A stretch of 64,000 bases of DNA from Tyto alba (Eukaryota; Chordata; Aves; Strigiformes; Tytonidae): positions 8,957,243 to 9,021,242 of the forward strand of contig NW_024881279.1 in assembly GCF_018691265.1 (NCBI RefSeq), read 5' to 3'. The notes under the pieces were generated by a model. It ran no database searches and had not been told where the DNA came from. It was given only the letters and a program-made list of their open reading frames with translations. This document shows, piece after piece, positions 55,601 through 64,000 of the stretch. The translations under genes were made by a program, and so were the position numbers. How positions within the stretch are numbered: the first letter of the stretch is position 1; each line of letters starts with the position of its first letter.

Positions 55601-58339
55601 CAGTTTTGAAAGCAGATTGCTACCAACACCTGGGCAAAGCCTGCTTTGAAACTTTGTGCTGCAAACAGTAGTGAACTCCATGGTCAGTGGCCAGAAAAAT
55701 TAAAAATTTTCAGCAGTCATTACAGAGCATTTCTGAGCTTCGTGCCTTGCTAACTAGCTGCTGACCCAACATTCAGCAGGACAATAGAGCAACACTGTGG
55801 CTAAAAGAGTCATTGCATTTTAGCTACAGACTGCACCTGCCCAGGGAGGAAGGCAGGGTAAAAAAGCTGTTTTACAGGGAGATCTCTAAGCCAGTGGGAT
55901 GGTTCTTCTCCTAGTGCCCCAATATCTGAAGCAGTACCTCATTTCACATGTTAGGAGCCAAGTAAACTCACCTCTTTGCAACTGCATGTGCTGGACTGGG
56001 ATTGCAACTCTGAGGATGCATCTGCTCAATGGCAGCAGAATGGCTGCAGTCACTGACTGGGTGTTGTAACTAACTGCTTGGGAAAGGGATCAAAGTGAAA
56101 TCTTTTTACATCGTATTTCCTCACAAAGATTGTTCCTCTACACTTCTCCCTAGAGCATTGCTTTTGATGTTGCATACAGCATCATACTAATAGGAGTCCA
56201 GATGGGATTTCCTACTAGTCAAACTTGTTATTGAATAAGGTGTAATCCAAACTGTATAAAAAAGGCCATCCCCTCCCTTTAAACACCCCTGTGCATTTCT
56301 GCAGGAACCATTTGCTGCTCCCAGGACTCTTGGGCTTAGCAGTCCTGCAGTGACCATCTTGGCTCCCTGCAGATGCCCTGATCGGGCAAGCACAAACCAA
56401 TAGACATTTGATTTCCATCAATTTGCTGCAGTGCAGTTAGCTCCACGGCACAGTGCTAGTGCCTCTGCCTGGGAAGCAGGCAGGGAACCACTTAGCCACT
56501 CCATGGTAAAGTCAGCTCCAGCTCTGCTTTGCCCTCCTCCTTAGCACTCTGCTCTGAGGCACAGGAATCCTGCCCAACTGTACTCAATTAGAGATGTCTT
56601 CTGGGCACCGAGCAGCTGACATCAAGGAAAGCATTGTTGCAAATCAGTGTGGTAGTACAGAAGCTCCTGCTTGTTAGGAAGAAAAGAAATCTGAAAGAAT
56701 CCATGTTTTACAAAAGGGAAACACGCTGAAGCTATTTACACATTTCAGGGAAGGGCACATGTAAATCTGTAACGTTGCTGTAATGGGGGTGGAAGGGCCA
56801 TGTACACAGCGTTTGCAAAAGACATGCACAGCAAAGAGCATGTCTTTGGATGTGCTACCCACTGGTCCCAAGTGTCTGTTCCTGATTTGTTCAGTTCAAT
56901 CAACAAAATACCTGAGCGTCTACTGAACTTTTACTTAACTCAGAGACAACAGGGGTATTGCTGCCGTCTGCACCAGCCCTTGTAACGTGAGCTGGGGTTG
57001 TGCTGGGATCAAGCCGTTAGGCGTGACCTCAAGTGCGGGGGAATCTTGGGAGCCCTCAAATGCACAGAGCCCACCCAGGAGCGCGTGGGGCTGTCTGTGC
57101 TGCCCCGCACACCTGGCCATGGTGTCCACCCACAGGTACCACAAAGAAAGAGCAGAGAGAAGGTGTTGCACACGCAGCTAGTGACACCTTAGTCCTCACC
57201 CATGTTTTACATTAAGCATGTGGTTTGCTGCATTGCTGGACAGGGTTAATATTGTGTCTGTATGTGTGCATGGGCAGAGAGCTGAATGGCAGTGATCTTC
57301 TGTGGAGCACTTGGGTGAGCTCTGCCTTAGTTTGGGAGTTTTTTAGCTTTGTTTGCAAAGATTTGAAGAGAAAAAAAGGAAAATCGAGACAGAGGCAGTC
57401 ACTCAGGAGACTTTTGCATTCAGGAGCATGTGAGTGTGGCCCCACAGCCTTGCTTTAGGTATCCTCCCCAGCACTGTGGGCCAGCAGCAGCGTACAAGCA
57501 AAGCCAGCTCCTGCTGCAGTGTGTATTCAATTGACTGACTTCCAGTTTCACACCGGAGAGGAGTAGACAGTCATCTGAGCAATTAAATGTGTCTTTGCAT
57601 TTTGCATGGGAGTAGAGGGCCTAGCCGGAGTTTGGGAATTATTTTCACCACCAAAACTACATGGGTTGAGTAGGAGTGCAAGACAAAACTAGTTACATTC
57701 CTCAATTCATTGGCCCATTTAAAGATCAAGGTTATTAAGCAGAGTCCTGTGCGATGCTGCTGGGGTGACAAATGCTAGTGAGCAGCAAAACTCACACTGA
57801 ATTCAGGGCTGTGAAGAGAACAGATGTGACTGTTCATATAGCCTTCTGGATCCTTTTTATAGAGCACTATAAATGAGGTTATTAATTATATCAACAAGGA
57901 GAGTAACACCAGGTATTTTCCATGGTGTTTCACAGCTTGCAGAGCTAGAACAAATCCTCTGTGCCAGCAGTCTCCAGTGAATTTGAACATGAGCTGAGAA
58001 GCCAGGAACACCTTGCTCTTTCATCAGCTTTGATACAGACTCATTGTGTGACATCCAAAAAGTCCCTTGAAGTTTGTTTTTGGGAGGTACTGAGCAATCG
58101 CTGCTGCTCAGCACATCTGAGGGCCCAGTCTGGCCCTCTGTAAAACAGAGCCAAAAGCTCCTTTGAGCTCACCAAATGAAAGGCATGTTATGAATACAAA
58201 GTTTATTATATGTCTACCTCTAATGTCATGTGGGCTCATAACATAGTAAACACTGCAGATATTCCAAAGGCACAAAATCTTATCTGTAGTAAACACATTC
58301 TGAAGCTCCTCTCTGAATTACTCTAAGCCTCTGATGTCC

Positions 58340-58460
58340 CTCTTCAGATTTTGGTTGAGTTTTGGCCCTTGAAGGTATTTGTATACTGCTGCCATATTCC
58401 TCTACTGAGTATCTGCCAGATCCATCAGTCCCAGACCCTTCTGTTACCTCTGTTACATAG
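58340..58460 (-). mobile_element. Possible old CR1 fragment, antisense
   Basis: GGTATTTGTATACTGCTGCC followed by ATATTCCTCTACTGAGTATC and CATCAGTCCCAGACCCTTCT follows the antisense order of the CR1 region that normally reads as 'atcatatcccctctgagtctcctc..cag..tgaacagtccca'. It is diverged and lacks clear ends. Confidence 0.35.
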
Positions 58461-58971
58461 CAGATGCACTTAAAGTTACGAAGCTCAGAGTAAGCAAAAC
58501 TAAAATGTTTAATCTATTATTAATCAGTCAGTTGCAGAAATGATAGGGCTCTGGGGGATCTCAGAAAGTCATCAATATTTATGGCACCGTTAGCAAATGT
58601 CACCTTTTTTTTTTTTAACGATACAACAGGATTAAGAAGGATGTTTATGTTTCGAGTCATTCCATAAAGAGGAAATGTCATATTTTGGGATAGGAGGATT
58701 CAGAACAAGGTATTTAATATCTATCACAAAGAACTGAGACTTCCACTATACTTCTATTCTTTTTCGTCTTGCATTTAAGTTTTCACCTTCTCTAGAAGCA
58801 ATGACCCAAGCTGAGATCAGAGACTACCAATCACTCCCATATATCATCTAGGGAATTTTTAAAAATTAAATTTAATTTGCCAAGATAAAGTATATAAATT
58901 CCATAAAAGAGAAGAAATTAAATATGATTTCAGTTCCAAAAGAGATCCACCCATTAAAGGCATTTTTTTTC

Positions 58972-59217
58972 TAGATTAAGTGAGACTAAATTTAGATTAG
59001 ATATTAGGAAAAAATTCTTCACCCAAAAGGGTTGTCAAGCATTAGAACAGGCTGCCCAGGGAAGTGGTTGAGTCCCCATCCCTGGAGGTATTTAAAAGAC
59101 ATGTAGATGTGGCACTTAGGGACATGGCTTAGTGGTAGACTCAGCAGTGTTAGGTTAACAGTTGCACTCGATGATATTAAAGGTCTTTTCCAACCTGAAC
59201 AATTATATGATTCTATA
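58972..59217 (+). mobile_element. CR1 LINE 3' end
   Basis: Runs from AGATTAGATATTAGGAAAAA through ACAGGCTGCCCAGGGAAGTG and TAGATGTGGCACTTAGGGAC to TCTTTTCCAACCTGAACAAT and the terminal repeat ATGATTCTAT. This is the classic 3' end of an avian CR1 retroposon, severely 5'-truncated as usual. It has only moderate divergence, so it is one of the younger insertions here. Confidence 0.93.
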
Positions 59218-62200
59218 AAAAACTCATCCTGCAGTGTACTTCGCAGTGTTTTGGAGTTCTTCCCTGAGTTTGTTCCTTGACATTTTCTGCACCCACCATA
59301 GTGATGCTGATTTTAATACGACTATTATCCCTGGTACACAACCTTCTTAGCTTGATTAGTTTTAATCTTCATATACTCATGAGTTATCTTTTTCACACAC
59401 TGTGTTTGGCTTTTGTTTGGTTTTGATTTTTTTTAAACTACTTTTTTTTTCTTAACATTTTTATGAAATATTTTTATTTTAATGGATATCTTTTATATTC
59501 CCTTTAGTCCTTCTTGCAGTTTCTGATTTTTTTGCTAAAGATCTATTCCCTGGAGTAGAATAATAACCTCTCTCATCTCAAAATCACTTCAGTGCCACTA
59601 TCATTGAAGCAACCTCTTGGTTGAAGATTACTGTTTTCTGTTTCATGCAAGAGATGTTGAGGAAGAGAGCACTGAAGCAGAGAGACTAAAATCCAAGGGG
59701 GAATGAGAGGATAAACGAAATAAATCAGAGAATAGTGCTATGAAAAAACATGTAGTCCCTGAAAGGAGCAAGGAAAAGAGGAAGAGAGAGGACATTTCAA
59801 AGGGAAGAAACAGAGACCGACCCTTAGCCGCTGTGGAGTTACCTTCAGGTCATTCATCTCATCATTTATCCCTTCTCACACTTGTACTTCCCTTGCTGTC
59901 TCTTGATCTCTGATCACTGATTTTCCCTCTTTCATACCCAGCAGAGACTTTTCTGAATAGGAAAATGAGGTATACTGCACATTAATTCACCTTCTAATAA
60001 ATGCACAAACAGAAAACCCACCAACTTGGGCCTGAGTCCAACAGCACAAAGCCATTAGGGACCAACAGAGGATCTCTCCCCATGAAATTGGATGGTAGAA
60101 AGTCTTGTGGCATCTCCAAATTGTTTTACAGAATCTGGCAGGTTTTCAAGAGCCCCCTACACCAGGCATTCTCCTTCTTTAATCTCTCTGTCCCAGGAGC
60201 TTGAAAATTTATTCTCCTTGTACACGTGAGACCTATAATCACTGTGGCTGGAGACTGGTTCATTGTGCTATTTGTGTGCTAGGAAATTACATGTGAAATC
60301 CCTCCACCTCTGCTCTCAGCAAGGCTGAGGATGTGTTTCATGGGTACCTTCTCTACCATATGAATGGGATATTGTCCTCTCTGAGTTGGGTGCTAGCTTC
60401 TCCTCAGGGTTGAGATACCCCTCTGGAAAGGTGTGTATGAGTGGTGGGTTGTCATGAGGTACAATAGAGCCAGATTTCTGCTCTTTCCAAACCCAGACTG
60501 AGCTTGCTGTTTGAACAGTTCATCATCTCAGAGCTCTGAATCTACACCTGCAGCAGAAAAGCAAAGGCACAAATGTGTTTTTTTTCCAGGGCTGCGCCCT
60601 ATGAATTGTGTCATATTTGCTCACTGTACTGACTGTTAAATTGGCTGGAAGTAACCAAGTTATACTTAGATAAAGCCAGGCCTGGAGCAGGAGATGAAGA
60701 GGTCTGTGTTACCTGTGCAAGGGCTTGACATGCAATACTGTGCACTGCATGCTTTGGAAGCATCACCTCTGGCATTAATGAATCCTTTTTTACTTGTTTA
60801 GTTTAAAAGTACTTATGACTTTCCTTAGTTTTTCTCCATCCTTTAATTTCATTTGGCTTTTTTGGCTTTGTCCTAGAGTTTTGTGCTCACTGCACTGCAA
60901 CATGGCTGCTGCCAGTGCACCACTTCTCTCTCAACATTGTTTTTTCTCCATTGTTGCACCCCAGACCGTTGCAGATAATTACAGATTTCTGTATAAAGGT
61001 GATTGAAAGCTTGTGGAAAATTTTCTCATTCTAAATAGGTCTTTTCCATAAAAGATTTTTCCCCCTCAAGGAAATAGTAGTTTCAATAAATGTTTACTAT
61101 CATTTTGTCCTTGCAAATCTGAAATAAAAGGTAAACGTGGAGATTTTCTATGTATGCTCACACTTTTTGTCAGTTTGCCACTTACCTCCCACCTACCAGT
61201 TGGAAAATAGGGAAAAAAGAAAACCAGCATGTGATGCCAATCTCCACCTATTTTCATATTTCTCTGTTTTCCCATCTTCTCTCCACAGTTAGAAAAACAC
61301 TAAAAATCTATGACTAAAGAAATAAGACAATTTTTATCAGTTTCCCTGACAAGAAGACAACTTAAGTCTACTTGAAAGAGAACAAAACTAAATTTTCTTT
61401 TTTTTCATTTTGATATTTACATCAGGAAAAAAAAACAGCAACTAGTGTTGTTTTTTTTTTTGTGTGTGTGACTTCTTAAAAGGAGAAGGTAAGTTGGTAG
61501 CTCTATTTGCCATGTTTTCCTTTTGTGTTCTCTTCAGAGTTTCATAGTTATAAAAAAGAAGAGACCAATCTGTAATTTCAAAAAATTAGGTGAACTTCCT
61601 AAATGAACGATTTCCAAAGTCAGAAGGGGGAGGGAGGCATCTTCCCACTTCTGACTCCCTCCTTCCCCCTTTACACTGTGGGCTTCTAGGAGAATCACTG
61701 AAATTGCTCCTTGCAGCTCTGCCACATGCTTTGTGCATCTCCAGTCTCCTCTTCCCTCTGCAGCCCTCTGTGCCCGCTGGGCCCTTGGTTGCCCTCCCGC
61801 TACACTGTAATAAATGGCACCCACACTTTAATAAATGTCATTTTCTCTTTACCAAGACCTCAAGTTTCTTTAAAAGTCATTGACTTCAGTGTAAGCAGCA
61901 TTTGCTCAATCCCACGGGGCAGACCTCCATGTTTGATAATGTGAGGCATATAGAAACTTCCAAATGTCTTGATTTTCTCTATCCCTTTCAAAAGAGATTG
62001 TTTCATCTTTATGCAAATAGTAGGAACTTTTATATCTGCTTTTTCTCTAGCACTGCTCAGCTAACATGCCCTTCATCTGCCTTACCCAAGTATAGGGAAG
62101 GAAAGCATCACACACGTTTGCTCCTGGGAGGATAATGGCTCATGCAGCACCACTTGCAGTCCACTAAATATTCATTTCCTTGTGTATCTGTATTACAGAT

Positions 62201-62519
62201 ATGTAATTCCTATCAGACATGTCAGGCATTCAGTGTCTCTGGAGACAGCCGAATAGTGGAGGCGGGAGGCTCCAGGAATGTAAATGTGTGCTGAGGAAAT
62301 TTGAGAGTGGTTTCTGCATGCCACAGAGATCAAAATAGATCCTTGGGTGCTGTGCCTGCGCTTCCCGCGCAGAGAAGGGAGCTCTCTGCTCCCTCTCATC
62401 TCTTGCAGTGACATGAATGTTACAGTCAAAAAAGAAAGGGCCAGGGTAGTTTTGTTGCAAGACTTCGTAGCAAGTCAAGGAAGAGAACTGTGGGGGTGAT
62501 GGGTGGCTGCCCCCACCCA

Positions 62520-62654
62520 GGAAGGGTTCAAGGCCAGATTGGATGGGACTTTGAGCAACCTGGTCTAGTGAAGATATCCCTGCCCATGGCAGGGGTGTTG
62601 GAACTAGATGATCTTTAAGGTCGCTTCTAACCCAAACCGTGCTATGATTCTATG
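62520..62654 (+). mobile_element. CR1 LINE 3' end, second subtype
   Basis: GGTTCAAGGCCAGATTGGAT, TTGAGCAACCTGGTCTAGTG and TTGGAACTAGATGATCTTTA, ending in GCTATGATTCTATG, is the 3' end of a CR1 subtype different from the copy at 58,972. It is 5'-truncated and fairly well preserved. Confidence 0.93.
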
Positions 62655-62999
62655 TCAGGACATTGCGCGAGACCCACCTCTCCAAGGCACAAAAGGGAGG
62701 ATTCAGTGTTCTTGCCCAACAGCTGCAGATGGGGAAATAAAGCCAAGGAACAGAGTGCTTTTGCAGTCTTGAGTTAGAAATAGTGTGCTGGTGCAAGAAG
62801 GTGTGACTCTGAGCCCAAACTGCACAGCAAGCTTGGGAAGGGACCTCAGGGTCACCAATGCCAGGTTGTGCTCTCAGACAAAAATTATGTTTTACATGAA
62901 ACTAGCTCTAGTTTTGCTCCAGTGCTCCCTTTGGAAAATGATACCCAAGCTGCTCTCCTCCTGTGGTTACAAATCTTTCTATGGATCACAGCCTGCATT

Positions 63000-63245
63000 T
63001 ATTCATGACTAGTTTATTCTCACTTGTTCTCATGCCAATGTTGTCCTTTAGCATCAGTAGCTCTTCTCCAGTGTTTACTGCTTTGATGTTTTTATAGACA
63101 TCAACCCATCCCCTCTCAGCCTTTGCTTCCCTGCCCTAAACATGCCAGACTTTTTAAACCTCTCCTCATGAGACAAGGTCTCCATTTTCCAGGACACTTA
63201 CCCAAATATCCAAGGTTTTACCCCTAAATACCTCATCTACATTGG
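63000..63245 (-). mobile_element. Old CR1-type LINE fragment, antisense
   Basis: Plus-strand order CATCAACCCATCCCCTCTCA, GCCTTTGCTTCCCTGCCCTA, then AACCTCTCCTCATGAGACAA and GGTCTCCATTTTCCAGGA matches the antisense arrangement of old CR1 elements. The ends are not defined; a poly(A) tract follows at 63,260. Confidence 0.5.
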
Positions 63246-63259
63246 TTTATCTTGCTTTC

Positions 63260-63278
63260 AAAAAAAAAAAAAAAAAAA
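63260..63278 (+). repeat. Poly(A) tract, 19 A
   Basis: Uninterrupted run of 19 A next to the antisense CR1-like fragment. Confidence 0.9.
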
Positions 63279-63349
63279 GCTGGCTTTACTGCTCTGATAG
63301 CAGGTTCACATGCATGTGTCAAACTTAGTAGAAACTATGTGCCTCAGGA

Positions 63350-63790
63350 AGGGGGATAATGGTGTGTGTGACACAAAAAAGTTCCTGCGTGTGTGAAGCA
63401 TGCTGTGGGATGCTGCATGTGGCTGTGCATACGTGTGGAGGGGTGCTGTCAGTGGTATCGTGTGTGCGAGACTCAAAAGGATTACTCAGTGTGTGAGGGG
63501 GTGTTGTAAGAAGGATTTTGAGGTACGTGACACTGAGAAGGATTAGTCTCTGTGTAAAAAAGTGTGCGCATGTAGAAGAGAGGGAAGATAAGCAGGTGGC
63601 TGTATGTGGCACATGGAGAGAGATTAGCCCAAGCATCTGCGAGAAGGATGATAAGGAGGGCTGTGTGAGAGAACACCTCTGTAAAAAGCCAGGATTTAAC
63701 TAATGGAAGGATTAGTGTGTGTGTATGCATGTGTGCCTGCATCTGGGTGGGACCTGGTAAAGAGGGTTTGGGAGGTGTGTGGCACAACGG
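63350..63790 (+). repeat. GT-rich degenerate tandem repeat
   Basis: GTGTGTG blocks alternate with recurring AAGGATTA or AAGGAT words (for example at about 63,477, 63,538, 63,645 and 63,705). Spacing is irregular, so this is an old, decayed minisatellite or microsatellite expansion. The long antisense open frame across it (63,482-63,976) is a product of the repeat. Confidence 0.6.
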
Positions 63791-64000
63791 TTTTGGACAT
63801 GCTGGGAGGGCTCTCTCCACTTCCATGGGTCTGCATATCTGTGCCCAGAGCACCCCAGGGTTATTCACAGCCTTGCATGTGTGGGATGGGCACCCATGGA
63901 GGGCTCCTGCACCTGCTGGGAGGGGGACACAGGAAAAGCCAGCCCTGCCCTGTGGGTAGGAAGGATGACAGAGCACTGCTGAGCCCGATGCAGAGGTGCC

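Larger units (their letters stand above)
52863..64000 (+). other. GRIA1 intron 2, right part
   Basis: Non-coding, running off the window. It holds CR1 tails at 58,972 and 62,520, antisense CR1-like traces at 58,340 and 63,000, a poly(A) tract at 63,260 and a GT-rich degenerate repeat at 63,350. I searched by eye for GRIA1 exon 3 (CSQFSKGVYAIFGF-like coding sequence) and found none. Confidence 0.7.

Noticed and set aside
63482..63976. 164-codon antisense open frame
   Set aside because: Created by the GT-rich repeat, which lacks stop codons in this frame; the peptide is low-complexity.

Overview
The window reads as vertebrate nuclear DNA, most likely from a bird. Two exons encode the start of an AMPA receptor subunit with standard GT..AG introns. 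CR1-type LINE tails are scattered through it. One long terminal repeat of a bird-like endogenous retrovirus is present. CpG is scarce except near the promoter, and there are many A/T tracts and no dense bacterial-style gene packing. The species cannot be fixed from the sequence alone.

The only gene I can support is GRIA1 (GluA1) on the plus strand. Bases 1 to about 18,600 are upstream flank with no recognisable gene. A small CpG- and purine-rich block (about 18,640-18,912) is the likely promoter and 5' UTR. Coding exon 1 (18,913-18,994) gives the signal peptide and the first mature residues. Intron 1 is 2,146 bp. Exon 2 (21,141-21,278) gives the next part of the extracellular amino-terminal domain. 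From 21,279 to the end, at least 42.7 kb, I see intron 2 only; I found no match to the expected exon 3, so the rest of the gene should lie to the right of the window.

Intron 2 and the upstream flank hold old CR1 fragments on both strands, simple repeats, a solo-LTR-like element at 51,757-52,862 with an unusual internal nine-unit repeat, a GT-rich degenerate repeat near the right edge, and AT-rich blocks that look like candidate conserved regulatory elements. The many open reading frames of 60-180 codons look like chance frames in non-coding DNA.

I did not find a new gene system. The observations most worth a check are the two overlapping upstream ORFs at the GRIA1 start codon, the repeat array inside the LTR, a poly(T)-hairpin-poly(A) structure at 41,937-42,072, and the candidate regulatory block at about 26,010-26,190.
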